From Toxotes chatareus (Eukaryota > Chordata > Actinopteri > Toxotidae): a stretch of 64,000 nucleotides of DNA. The position numbers were made by a program, and so were the translations under genes. Where the stretch lies: contig CM028898.1 of NCBI GenBank assembly GCA_016801885.1, positions 5,781,177 through 5,845,176 of the forward strand, in the 5' to 3' direction. How positions within the stretch are numbered: the stretch's first letter is position 1; each line of letters starts with the position of its first letter. The notes under the pieces are model-generated. The model saw nothing but the letters and a program-made list of their open reading frames with translations, was not told the DNA's origin and ran no database searches. This document shows, piece by piece, positions 38,201 to 46,325 of the stretch.

Positions 38201-41124
38201 CACCAATGACAACAACTTTTTTCTGCAGTTCTCTGGCCTGATTGAAATGCAGTACATCCACTTGTTACTCTTCAGGGTAGCGTTTCAAGAACTCACAAAG
38301 CTAAAATGTTCATACAGGATGCATTTTGATATGGATTCACAACATTTGTGCAGAGTGCTGAGCTCATCAACCTACCCCCAGGCACATCTTTCATGAACTA
38401 GTAAAGTTGCAGAGCTCCCCACAAGTATTTATCTCGAGAGAGAGGGCGTCCATAAGCCAGCAGACCTACACCACTCGATATTTGGAAAGTGGAATCACAC
38501 AACACACAAACACTGTTACATTATTAGTTAAAGGTCTTCAGAGGTCCAAAATCTTGGACCGGATCCAAAACTGACCTATGGAAAACACATCTGAACCTAA
38601 AGTTCAAATTTTTTAATTAATTTTCAAAAAAAGAAAGACTCGACCCAAACAGGTCTGAGGATAATTAGACCAGATCCAAACTGTGATTGACTCAGAGAGA
38701 GAGACAGAGAGGGAGGGAGACAGAGAGAAAACACACCGGCAGCAGCATGAGGTCCTATCAGTTAATTTGATTAATTAACAAACAGCCACAGTGGAAAACA
38801 GCAGCAGCACAATAATAATGATAATATCCTAAGAACAAATGCAAAGTCATAGAAAATGAAATAATTTGTTTATTTGCTTCAAAGACAAATTTATAGAAAT
38901 AATTGGAAGTTTCTTGCACACACAGTAAAACAATTGGTAGCCAATTGGGTGATAAATAGTCAAAAGACAACATTCTAACTGTGAATCAGATTCAAGTAAA
39001 CTGCCATTTACTTGCATAAATCTTGTGGGCTAATGCTTTTCCTGAGATAAGCTGGGTTTCAGTTCCCTTCTCAGAGCAAAGCTCCAGTGAGCTGTGAAGT
39101 TCACAGTTCTCATGCTCCCTCTCGCCTCATAACACACCTGACACCACACACGCTTGGGATCATTCGGATTCACTCAGGTATTGGACACACTGACACACAG
39201 ACCTGAGACCTGCAGCGCTGGAAATAGTGGTAGAAAGTAGAATTTGGACCCAGTCCAACTCAGGTTCCAGGTGGGGTTTTGGTTCCACAGAACCTAATTT
39301 AAGGAAGTCCTCAAGGTCCTCAAAAGGAAAATTACATCTTGTCACTCAATGATTGGACCTACAGACAGTTTATGTACAAGGGACAGGTGTTAGAAGAATG
39401 ACCACTGTAGTGTATGCTGTATTGGTTTTTTAACTTTTTTGTCAGATACAAAAATGTCATGCCAGTGCATACACAGAACCAGATCTATCACTTTACACGA
39501 GAGAGCATTGTAACTAGAATTGCACTTCCCTTTTCCTCCTTAGAAAATTTTAATATTCTCTTTATTAAATGTCAAAAGAAGAAAAATAATGCACCGTGTT
39601 GGAAAAATGGCCACCACAGTGCATGTTGTAATGGCTTCACATCTTTCTCCCAGATTCTTCCTCTTTTTATCACAGTGAACACCTTCCCACCACACAGAAA
39701 TGAGATGTTTTCTTGGCTTTGTAAGGGAGGAAGAGGCGAGGTGGAGGAGACATTCTGGGCTTTCCTTTTGATTTCACTCCTCCGGTGGCACAACAGGCCT
39801 CAATATGCAGGCGTTTACAGTAGCCCTGACACCCTGGTTGGTCAGTTTGATGAGGGGAGGCTGACTAACAAAGTTAAAGTAAACGGGGTTTGTTGTGTGT
39901 GTGTGTGTGTGCTCACATGTGTATTTCTTAGTTTGCAGCTGATCTGCAAACTGCTGAAAGTCTTATTTTATGAGTCACTCTATATGACGGTTTTATTTTC
40001 TTTCTGTTCCACAGCAGTAAAAACAGACGAGATGAGGATATTGTTTTCTCACAACTGACAGCCTAAAAAGAGCAAACAGCCAAACTGGAGGAAGCCAAGT
40101 CATTTAGATTTCAACATTTAACCTAAGATTTCAGCTGTACTCTTTATCATCTCTTTCATGTCCACTTATCATTTTCATTAGCTCTCTGTTTCTCTCTCTC
40201 TCCCTCTCTCTTCTGCCAGCTGCCAAGTACAACGGTGAACTCTACAACAAGCGTCGGCTGATGGTGGAGCTGCCTACGAAGGGCCTTCCTCTCCAGCCGA
40301 TGGGCAACTCCAGACCCTCTATGGGCAACATATTGACGATGACTCCTCCGATGACCACCAATCCTATGGCTTCAAACCCCATGACCTCCAATCCCATGAA
40401 CCCCACTATCACCCCGATGACTTCAATGACCCCAATGACGTCTATGACACCCATGACCTCAATGACACCCATGACCTCAATGACACCCATGACCTCAATG
40501 ACGCCCATGACATCCCTCACCCCGATGACCTCCATGACACCTATGACTTCTCTTGGTCCTCTGACTCCAGAGCCAGTGGCCACCTACGTCACAGAGATGC
40601 CCAGCATCTCCTCTGTCTCAACTCTCCCGACAGAACGACACATAGCTGGTGGAGGAGGAGGTGGGGGACTGAGGCCGAACGGCCAAAAACCCAAAGGCAG
40701 CCATGGCCACGCTGCCCACAGCTCTCACAGCTCTCACACTCATGCTCACAGCCATAGTAGCAAGCCGCCAGGACTCGGGGCTACCTCCCTGGCACACATG
40801 GCGGGGACCATGCCAGGTGGCACATCCCTGGGCATCTCCAGGGCCGCCGAGACAACCATTGGCTCCAGCTCAGCAACAATGGGCCGCCCAATGGCGTACA
40901 GTTCTAACACAATCGCAACTGGGCATGGGATTGGGCTGGGGTTGAGGGGCTGGGACGGGACTGAGACAGTGGGCCGGAGGAAGACCTACGGGCATAAGAG
41001 GCCTCAGTGTACCGTGCTGGAGCCAAACCAGCTCCACAGCACCAGAGGCCACAGCCACAGCCAACACTTCCTCCCCACACAGCCCTACTTTGTGACCAAC
41101 AGCAAGACAGAGGTGACTGTGTGA
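613..41124 (+). CDS. shisa9: Protein shisa-9 (CKAMP44), complete CDS, join of four exons
   Basis: Join of 613-1127, 1930-2036, 32071-32253 and 40220-41124: 1710 nt, 569 residues plus stop. In mammals SHISA9/CKAMP44 is a type I membrane protein of excitatory synapses that binds AMPA receptors and alters their desensitisation and short-term plasticity. Seen here: hydrophobic signal peptide (about 1-22), sequon N39-G-S, Shisa cysteine domain (Cys 58, 74, 82, 83, 86, 91, 92, 104; core CRGYYDVMGQWDPPF), transmembrane helix about 135-155, juxtamembrane KLGLEKAHRPQRENMSR, tail block LNKYASLKAV (259-268), KRR (279-281), and terminal EVTV, a PDZ ligand. The MGQWDPPF core and LNKYASLKAV favour shisa9 over shisa6/7. 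The protein is about 145 residues longer than the mammalian one because of low-complexity tail inserts. ATG 613 is preferred over the in-frame ATG 586: it has A at -3 and directly precedes the signal peptide. The a/b paralog is unresolved. Confidence 0.96.
1128..1929 (+). other. shisa9: shisa9 intron 1 (802 bp, phase 2)
   Basis: Bounded by GTAAGT at 1128 and a long pyrimidine tract (about 1876-1925) ending in ACAG at 1926-1929. The first 70 bases are a CT-rich run. An A-rich patch with AAAC units lies near 1675-1710. No coding content or other element was recognised. Confidence 0.9.
1930..2036 (+). CDS. shisa9: shisa9 coding exon 2 (proximal cytoplasmic tail)
   Basis: A 107-nt exon encoding the end of Arg172, residues 173-207, and the first base of Gln208. 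It corresponds to the mammalian segment that follows ENMSR/EHMSR. The reading R-AVASVLQGGC...SQHY...ATNL matches the mammalian pattern RALADVMRPQGHC...VQHY...INNL in order and spacing, including a single Cys and the QHY triplet. It continues in frame from exon 1. The donor at 2037 is GTAAGT, phase 1. Reading through the donor adds a hydrophobic tail (RKFILFFIFIVIFV) before a stop at 2078-2080. Confidence 0.9.
2641..2708 (+). repeat. G-rich block with a 15-G run
   Basis: A run of 15 G at 2651-2665 is followed within 45 bases by further G3-G6 tracts (near 2671, 2683 and 2703-2708) separated by short T/GT spacers. This meets the simple pattern for intramolecular G-quadruplex formation on the + (sense) strand. 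The run length may be imprecise because homopolymers are prone to assembly error. Confidence 0.7.
7870..7896. repeat. Interrupted (GT)n microsatellite
   Basis: Alternating GT with TC/GC interruptions, flanked by unique sequence. Open frames through it encode only CV/VC runs and are not genes. Confidence 0.8.
8728..9326. mobile_element. Non-autonomous hAT-type DNA transposon with perfect 8-bp target duplication
   Basis: The element begins CAGTGATAACCAACC and ends GACTGAGAACCACTG. The reverse complement of the right end is CAGTGGTTCTCAGTC, so the two ends form imperfect terminal inverted repeats of the hAT type. GAGTACAT flanks both sides exactly (8720-8727 and 9327-9334), the 8-bp duplication diagnostic of hAT insertion. 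At 599 bp with no transposase frame it is non-autonomous. It contains a second dispersed repeat (8862-9062), so it was itself invaded or is composite. It lies inside intron 2 of shisa9. Confidence 0.85.
8862..9062 (+). repeat. Dispersed fish repeat nested in the hAT element
   Basis: Starts GGGCAGCATGGTGGTGCAG, then GTTAGCACTGTCGCC, GTGTGGAGTTTGCATGTTCT, and TTAACTGGCGACTCTAAATTG. I recognise these phrases from a very abundant interspersed repeat of fish and other animal genomes. An A-rich stretch (8828-8852) lies at its left, the wrong side for a + strand SINE tail, so I do not assign it to a class. It is degraded relative to the form I remember. Confidence 0.65.
10893..11200 (+). mobile_element. 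Inverted-repeat element (TTAA-bounded family), copy 1, truncated
   Basis: Opens at a TTAA (10893) followed by AGGAATAGTTTGACAT, then TTATTTGCTTTCTTGCCAAG, and AGAAAGACTGGAAAC. The same words occur in the copies at 28209-28580 and 42677-43041. The right part (near 11130-11190) has GTACTAATTCAA and GTGAATTAGTGAGC, which match the reverse complement of the central portion of the family, so this copy looks internally rearranged and lacks a clear right end. It is non-coding and resembles a short foldback DNA transposon common in percomorph fish. Confidence 0.6.
15340..15420. promoter_or_regulatory. Candidate enhancer: two TAATTA sites around an E-box
   Basis: TAATTA homeodomain-type cores occur at 15353-15358 and 15389-15394, with an E-box CAGGTG at 15364-15369 between them. 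The surrounding sequence is free of simple repeats. The combination resembles many vertebrate conserved neural enhancers, but short motifs recur by chance and conservation could not be tested. Confidence 0.3.
15995..16075. mobile_element. Fragment of an hAT-type element end
   Basis: CAGGGCTGCAACTAATGATT at 15995 is a recognisable terminal sequence of a widespread fish repeat (GCTGCAACTAA-C/T-GATTATTTTC). No matching right end or target duplication was found, so this is a truncated or decayed copy. Its right limit is uncertain. Confidence 0.5.
19137..19270 (+). repeat. Dispersed repeat family R1, copy A
   Basis: Shares AGAAGACATTATACAACT, a CACAG word and CTCCTTGTGACAA, in the same order and spacing, with 58923-59075. 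Both begin near an ACCCTGA-GAT-ATCAGG/GTCAGGGTTAT inverted motif. The order of shared blocks over more than 100 bases shows common ancestry. The class is unknown; I recognise it only as a common fish interspersed repeat. Confidence 0.6.
22477..22633. mobile_element. Short hAT-type MITE with perfect 8-bp target duplication
   Basis: Begins CAGCAGCTCCCACTG and ends CTGGTTGGGAATCACTG. The reverse complement of the right end is CAGTGATTCCCAACCAG, giving imperfect hAT-like terminal inverted repeats. ATCTAAAG flanks both sides exactly (22469-22476 and 22634-22641). At 157 bp it is a miniature element. Its right end is close to the left end of the 8728-9326 element, so the two may belong to related families. 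Confidence 0.8.
28209..28580 (-). mobile_element. Inverted-repeat element (TTAA-bounded family), copy 2
   Basis: Both ends carry related sequence in opposite orientation: TTTTGGGAAATGAGATTATT near 28246 and GTATTTCCCAAACTGTCACA near 28551. Read on the minus strand it contains GTTAGCTTAGCAT, GCTAGCCTGGCTC and CACCAGCACCTCTTATTTG, words also present in the 42677-43041 copy on the + strand. It is diverged and has no coding capacity. The outer boundaries are approximate. Confidence 0.6.
30421..30450. promoter_or_regulatory. Candidate OTX/PITX-type site cluster
   Basis: CTGATTA at 30426-30432 and TAATCCC at 30438-30444 (bicoid-class homeodomain core TAATCC) lie within 20 bases, with CTGATT and AATCAG as inverted arms. 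The local sequence is not repetitive. This is a motif-only call in intron 2; conservation or chromatin data would decide. Confidence 0.22.
32071..32253 (+). CDS. shisa9: shisa9 coding exon 3 (Gln-rich tail segment and LNKYASLKAV)
   Basis: A 183-nt exon encoding the last two bases of Gln208, residues 209-268 and the first base of Ala269. It runs SAQINNN...QQHPYPALSQ...YEQQQ-H-Q12-NKDLNKYASLKAV. Mammalian SHISA9 has the same order (TQMNN...HPHSYPNLGQ...YEQQ...KELNKYASLKAV), which fixes the frame and both junctions. The acceptor is TCCACAG ending at 32070 and the donor is GTGAGT at 32254. The glutamine run is encoded by CAG5-CAA-CAG5-CAA at 32178-32213. Both flanking introns are phase 1 and the length is divisible by three, so exon skipping would keep the frame. 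Confidence 0.95.
35262..35640. repeat. Pyrimidine-rich tract including (CCTC)n
   Basis: Nearly 380 bases of C/T-rich sequence on the + strand with a perfect CCTC tetranucleotide run at about 35489-35511. Such purine-pyrimidine asymmetry can favour triplex DNA. Overlapping open frames rich in Ser, Pro, Leu and Phe are by-products of composition. Confidence 0.7.
36411..36540. promoter_or_regulatory. Candidate enhancer with POU octamer and TAATTA
   Basis: A perfect octamer ATGCAAAT lies at 36432-36439, ACCAATTATG at 36411-36420 and TAATTA at 36532-36537. The segment from 36385 to 36565 is free of simple repeats and has scattered CpGs in an AT-rich intron. POU and homeodomain sites together fit a neural enhancer, but this is a motif-based inference. 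Confidence 0.3.
39894..39911. repeat. (GT)9 microsatellite
   Basis: Short perfect GT run in intron 3, about 310 bases before exon 4. Confidence 0.85.
40220..41124 (+). CDS. shisa9: shisa9 coding exon 4 (long cytoplasmic tail and PDZ ligand)
   Basis: A 905-nt terminal coding exon giving the end of Ala269, residues 270-569 and TGA. It opens AKYNGELYNKRRLMVELPTK, aligning with the mammalian tail around YTKRRHLADLAAKG. A low-complexity middle follows: Met/Thr/Pro-rich 308-382 with eight MTSMTP-type hexapeptides (335-382), a seven-Gly run (412-418) and a His/Ser tract (428-449). The last residues are TNSKTEVTV; EVTV is the PDZ ligand shared by the CKAMP family, which in mammals contacts postsynaptic scaffold proteins. 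Between the conserved ends little similarity to mammals is evident to me. The acceptor is CTGCCAG at 40213-40219. Confidence 0.95.
40417..40560 (+). repeat. shisa9: Coding minisatellite, eight 18-bp units (MTSMTP)
   Basis: Eight consecutive hexapeptides read MTSMTP five times, then MTSLTP, MTSMTP and MTSLGP. The typical unit is ATGACCTCAATGACACCC. Several central units are nearly identical at the DNA level while outer ones differ at third positions, the usual pattern of a slippage-prone array with ageing edges. Upstream 40336-40416 (MTPPMTTNP, MASNPMTSNP) looks like an older, diverged part of the same expansion. The array length is a multiple of three, so the frame is preserved. It is predicted to be disordered and rich in possible Ser/Thr-Pro phosphorylation sites. 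Confidence 0.9.
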
Positions 41125-42052
41125 GAGAGGAAGAAAAAGAGGGAGAAAAAGAGGGGGAAAGGATGCATGTGGAGTGATGGCACAAGTAATCTCTGAGTGG
41201 AGACACCAGCTCCTGGGGTGGTCAAAGGGTGGTGCAGATCTGTGTGTGTGTTTGTGTGAAGAAGTCAAGGCTTGTTGGTATAGTGGTAAATGTGGTGGGA
41301 CAGTGACACTGTGTCTGAGTGGTCCTCATTTCACAAATGGAGAGTTCACCAATCAAATCACTCAACAGATCTTTGTTGTCAAGAGGATGGGAACCAAGTT
41401 GGCGGCGTCTGTAACCATAACAGCAAAGCCTATAGAACAGGGATGTCTGTACACTTGTGGTGAAATTAGAGTGTTGTCTCACGGATAATATCTACTCTGT
41501 AATGATAACAATATCTGAGCATTACAGTGCGACTACACACAGATGATGAAGTGGGGACACTGCTGATAATAAGAGGGACTGGCTTTATGGTACGAACCAA
41601 ACCTGAGAAGCAATATAAGGGATCAGATGTAAAGCACAGAAGCATTGTGGGAAAGGAGAAATACAACAAGTTCACCCACAAACCTCACAGCAAGAGTTCT
41701 GCTCATCTGCCCAACAAAGCTTCGAATGGTTTGGAGGAAATAACATTCCCTTATGATTCACCCCCAAATCTCCTGAGGGCTTTAAAACAGACACACACGA
41801 TGAGGGCGCTGGGCTTTGGACTGCAGACATGCAGGGCTTTGTACTGTGGCTATTCAGAAGCGCCTTCAGAAGCTCTGCAGCTGAAGGTCGCCCTTTTCCA
41901 CAAGGCTCCAGCACAGAGAATGGAGGCTGTCGCACTGGCATTGTTCTGTTCTGATCTCTTCTGTGTGGTGACAGCTGGCCGAGAGGAGGGATAAGGAGGC
42001 AGGGAGGCAGCATCTGGATGATGCTGCAGCTAGCAGAGGCTCCTCGGAGCAT

Positions 42053-42055
<3 letters not shown>

Positions 42056-42101
<46 letters not shown>

Positions 42102-42149
42102 ACACACAAGTGCACACATTCAGAAAACGTGCACATACGGACACGTTTT

Positions 42150-42222
<73 letters not shown>

Positions 42223-42284
42223 ACACACACACACCCACACACAAGTGCACACATTCAGAAAACGTGCACATACGGACACGTTTT

Positions 42285-42321
<37 letters not shown>

Positions 42322-42330
42322 ACTCACACT
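42056..42330. repeat. (CA)n microsatellite block with internal 135-bp tandem duplication
   Basis: Long CA runs are interrupted twice by the same unique segment of about 50 bases (CAAGTGCACACATTCAG through GGACACGTTTTCATAC), at about 42107-42153 and 42242-42288, an offset of 135 bp. Each copy contains GAAAACGTG and CACGTTTTC as 9-bp inverted arms around a 10-base spacer. The copies appear identical, so the duplication is recent or an assembly artefact. Reading frames here encode only TH/HT or VC/CV dipeptides. Confidence 0.9.
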
Positions 42331-42676
42331 TATATACTACAGAAACACAGAACACCAGGGTTTGACTGATATGGTTTTTTGAAGAATGATACCAGTCATT
42401 TTAGATTTCAGTTAGAGATGGTTGATAATTTATTTAATTTGTGTATATTTTTTTATTGTTTCATTTGACTGTTTGCTTTCCAGAATTTATGTTTGGTGTT
42501 GATGATATTCATGTCGGTGAATTTAGGCCCTTACAATAGTCTAAAACCCTCTTATGAAACCCTGAAAAATCAAAGTCAAAGTCACTTTGTCCTTTCATTG
42601 AGAGGATTCATACAATTTGTAAAACTATGTCAAACTATGTTTGAATTCCAAATATATTTACAAAAGAGGTGCACAA

Positions 42677-43041
42677 TTAAAAAAAATAGTTTGACAATTT
42701 GGGAACTGTTGCTAGATGAGAAGAATGATATCACATGTCTGTACGCTAAATACAGAATGAAGCAACAGCCAGCAGCCTGTTAGCTTAGCTTAGCACAAAG
42801 ACTGGAAATGGTGAAACAGCTATCCTGGCTCTGTGCAGCGATACAGCAACAAACCTAGCCTACCAGCACCTCTAAAGCTCCTGAATTAACACATTATATC
42901 TTATTTGCTTTATTTGTACAAAAACCAAAATGTAAAAAGGACACTTTGTGGTTTTATGGAGGGTTATATGCCAGACTGTTTCTTTACTGGAAATCGTTAA
43001 TTCCTGGAGTCAGTCAAGAAAATGTCGAACTATTCCTTTAA
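42677..43041 (+). mobile_element. Inverted-repeat element (TTAA-bounded family), copy 3, near full length
   Basis: A TTAA at 42677 is followed by AAAAAATAGTTTGACAATTT; the right end is TGTCGAACTATTCCTTTAA, whose reverse complement begins TTAAAGGAATAGTTCGACA. The two ends thus form terminal inverted repeats closing on TTAA at both sides, which suggests TTAA as target site. Internal words GTTAGCTTAGCTTAGCAC, AAAGACTGGAAATGG, CCTGGCTCTG and CACCTCTAAAGCTC recur in the other copies. It is 365 bp and noncoding. It would lie in the shisa9 3' UTR if that UTR is long. Confidence 0.75.
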
Positions 43042-43044
43042 AAG

Positions 43045-43062
43045 AATAAACTAAAAAATAAA
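43045..43062 (+). terminator. shisa9: Two AATAAA hexamers just after the TTAA element (possible proximal poly(A) site)
   Basis: AATAAA occurs at 43045-43050 and 43057-43062, the first AATAAA hexamers I see downstream of the shisa9 stop. Downstream sequence is T-containing but not strikingly GT-rich. They could serve a shorter shisa9 mRNA with a UTR of about 1.9 kb, or be coincidental A-rich sequence. Confidence 0.25.
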
Positions 43063-43660
43063 GCAATTTTAATGTGATTGTTTAGTAAGGGCCTCAATCA
43101 TACTGGAAGTGGGCGAAATCACTTATTTAATTAAAATATATGTTTTATGTACAGCACATATTAATGAGCCAACTGAGCAACTACATACCTAAAATATTTC
43201 ATTAAGTGGACCAAATGTAATCTCTGGCTTCTCAGCACTGGATTTCTGCACAGATTTTTCTAAGAATGTTCTACTTCTCCAGATTTAGGCAAAAGCAAGA
43301 ATCTTTAGTGAAAAGGTGGGTAAGACAGGAATAGAAATACCACAGTTTTTGCTGGTAATGGAAGACACTGCCACAAGAAAATAGTCTTGATTAGATCACT
43401 CACTGTACTTAAGCTCTAGCTATAAAAAAAAAAAAAAGAAAAAAGAAAAAAGAAAAAACACATCACAACCAGCAGGAAAAAAATATCTGGGTTACATGAC
43501 TCACACATGAAAATAAATCCTTAAGTCTGACAAATAGGCCAAATCTTCTAAGGGCTTCTCTGAGCCTATTTACTAGTTTGGTAATGATGTGGTACTTATT
43601 AGCAACTGCAGCCACTGTTATCATTTTGACCTTGTTATCTGAAGTGCTGCTTCCACCTCT

Positions 43661-43985
43661 AAGACCCTCTTTACACTTGCGATTAAGATGCATTTTTGAG
43701 TGATCAGATTGTAATCAGACAGTGCTTAGCCACATTAAAGTAAGAATCTAAATGCACCCAAGACATGGCAAGGAAGGATTATGATTTGATTGCTTAAACC
43801 ATCTCTGGAGGTGGTCAGAGAAGCATTTGGAGTAAGTGTAAATCATCATGTCTTAGAAATTAGTGTGGAGGTCCAGCTGAAGCACAAGCAAACAGGCGAT
43901 GGGCTGCTCAGACAGCATCACACTGACAAAGACAGACTGTCAGGGCATTTGTCGATAGAGAACAAGCTCGAAAAAAGGTGTTAAA
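43661..43985. mobile_element. Decayed dispersed DNA-transposon-like repeat
   Basis: ACCCTCTTTACACTTGCGATT, GAGTGATCAGATTGTAATCAG, GCACCCAAGAC, CTCTGGAGGTGGTCAGAG and ATGTCTTAGAAATTAG occur in the order I remember from a common percomorph repeat whose ends read GACCTGTTTACACCTG. No intact right terminus or target duplication was found. An A-rich run lies upstream at 43426-43458. Assignment rests on recognition, not on visible termini. Confidence 0.45.
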
Positions 43986-44989
43986 TGTCCATTTTAAAGC
44001 ATGTAAATATAAGAGGAAGAGGTGCACATGACAATCTGGTGAGAGAAGAAGACACTGGATTTCAGTGTGACACATTTTATTGCCAGGTCCAGCAGAGCTG
44101 CACTCATTTTGGGTACACTGTGTATTCAGAATGATCAGACAGGAGGGTGGGGGGGTGGGGGGCTAATACTACAGCTTCTAAATCAAAAGCTACATGAAAC
44201 AACTAAGCCAGCTGAGAGCAAGATAAGGGGGTCTACAGGGGATATTTCTGCCCTCATGCTGCGGAACCCCTGCTGCCTTGAGGTTCACATGACTGGAAAC
44301 CTGAGACCAAATTGGAGGCATGGAACAGGATTTAAGAAGTCATCAGAGCATTAAAATGTGTCACCTATACACCCACACCTAACTCACGTACGCACACACG
44401 CACACACACAGAATACGTTACAGGGTGGACTCTGCTTCCCTTCTGCTCCCACAGTTCCGAGCGGCAGGCGTCATCACAGCAGAGAGACAAAGAGTCAGTA
44501 CTGTTACTGCGCCTGTTGTACATGAAAGACTGTGAAACTCCAGACCTTGGCCCTTTGTAGCGAAAACTGATATTATGCTTTTTATATATATACATATATA
44601 TAGATATAAATATAAATAGCCTTTCTCTCTTAATCTCTTTCTTTTTATGCTTTCTTCTTCAACACTTCTTTTCACCCTTTCCTTCTTTGCTCCCTCCGTG
44701 TCTGAATGGGAGACCTTCAGAGCAGAAATGTCTGAGAGAAACAAAAGTGAGGCTGTGATGAATCTTTTCTGTGATAGTGGAGTACAGTCATGATGAGACA
44801 GTGAATAATAATAATTCACCCCCACATTGAAAAGCATGATTGATTTTCCCCTTGTTCTAGCAGGAAATATAAGTGATTGATTCTGTGTGCCAAAAAAATG
44901 TAATTCAGTTTGCAATTTTGTACCATTGTGTGTCCTCTTGAACACTGCGCACATTTCACTCTTTATAACTCTGTGTATGCCTGTGTGTA

Positions 44990-45006
44990 TGTGTGTGTGT
45001 GTGTGT
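44990..45006. repeat. (GT)n microsatellite
   Basis: Short GT run preceded by interrupted TGTGTATG sequence; no function evident. Confidence 0.75.
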
Positions 45007-46158
45007 CCAACTTTGGCATATGATTATTGTCTCTGAAGAAGTCAAAACTCAAACAAACAAACCAAACAAAGCGAATCACAAAAAATTGGAGTTCACAATC
45101 CCTTAAACCTGTTTGCTTCCAGTGATAATCCTTCGCAAATTATGTTGGTTTTTTCCTCATCGTTGTATTCATTTCCTCCCTTTCTTGACAGCTGGTGGTT
45201 TTGTTTGTGACAGAGACAGAGTTGAGAAGCAGGTCAATGTTTGCTCAGGATGTGCATTATCGGACCCAATTGACTTAATCCAGCAAGGCAGAAATGTAGA
45301 AATGTGAACCCTTCTTGCTGCCCCATAGTGCACCCTACTTAAAGCCCATTCAGCTCTGCAAAAGCAGCCACTGGAACAATTGGTAAGCAGGCAGGGCAGT
45401 GGAAACAGCTGGTAAACAAAAATAAAATAAAAAAAACAAAAAAAAAAACTTTAATCCCCCACCATAACAGCCAAAATAAACCTGATGGAGAGAGAATTGG
45501 TTACGCCGACTGGGTCGCGGTTGATAGGGTCAGGGCCACAAATGAGTGGGTTCAGGAGGAAGTCATGTCTGACATTTTTCATCACACATCTCAGTCAGAC
45601 AAAAAATGCCACAACAAAGACAAAAGGACACAGGTAGTCTACACAGGATCAACACAGCCAGTTCAGCGACAGAGCCAGGAGAGTCTCTGGAACAGTGAGT
45701 GCTCCTGTTAATCATTTATTGAACAGATAACCTGGGAGATTTTTTTGTTTTTCTGAATTTTGATAAAATGTAGTGTTTGAACTTATTGTCAGTGCTGGCT
45801 CAACATACTGTAATTTTAAATGTTCACTCAATCATCATTCCTCATCAGTCCTGTTGTAATTTGAAGGATAATTTTATAGCTCAGAGATGGCTGCTTTCCT
45901 TTTTGGCACGTTTACTTTTAATCAATGAGCTTTACCTCATTAGATTTTCTTTTTAGTTTCTAACATTTTCTTTAAAACAAAAAACAAAATGCTCATGCTC
46001 ATGCCCACTACCTCCTTTAACCACAAATAGTTCTGAAAAGGCGAGACACCCACTGAATAACAGTGCAAGCATTCATGAGCAGGGTATAGAATGAACCCAT
46101 ATTGTAGTGTATTATTTACAAAAATATACTTTTAACACTGCAAAACTGGTTTTGCAGT

Positions 46159-46325
46159 GGCTTGGTCACACCAGCATTTCAAACTGCAAAATTTACTGGT
46201 GTAATCCATGCACTTTTTTGTGTTGAGTTCAGCTTTGGTTTTGCAAAAAGCCCCGCGAGCAGCCAAATATTTTGCAAAGACACATGGATGACTTTCACTG
46301 TCCCACTTTCTGGTGTGACCAGGCC
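46159..46325. repeat. Short inverted-repeat element, GGCYTGGTCACACCAG arms
   Basis: GGCTTGGTCACACCAG at 46159-46174 and CTGGTGTGACCAGGCC at 46310-46325 are reverse complements with one mismatch, enclosing about 135 bp. The size and arms fit a miniature DNA transposon. No convincing target duplication is seen, so family and exact limits are open. Confidence 0.55.

Larger units (their letters stand above)
32254..40219 (+). other. shisa9: shisa9 intron 3 (7,966 bp, phase 1)
   Basis: Bounded by GTGAGT at 32254 and a CT-rich tract (40180-40213) ending CTGCCAG at 40219. Noncoding. It contains a long pyrimidine tract (35262-35640), a motif cluster at 36411-36540, a short (GT)n at 39894-39911 and homopolymer runs near 32377, 33594, 36187 and 37441. 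38540-38720 has recurring GGACC/GGATCC/GACCC words that may be a decayed DNA transposon. A 214-codon open frame (39414-40058) sits just before exon 4, but is AT-rich, spans the GT repeat and has no recognisable domain. Confidence 0.88.

Noticed and set aside
39414..40058. 214-codon open frame just upstream of exon 4
   Set aside because: AT-rich, spans a GT microsatellite, has no recognisable domain, and stops before the exon 4 acceptor; spliced shisa9 continues in frame without it.
40242..40583. 113-codon open frame antisense to exon 4 (Val/Ile/Gly/Met repeats)
   Set aside because: It is the antisense shadow of the MTSMTP minisatellite; the repeat unit simply lacks stops on the other strand.
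42018..42382. Several overlapping open frames of His-Thr or Cys-Val repeats
   Set aside because: They are translations of CA/GT microsatellite sequence on both strands.
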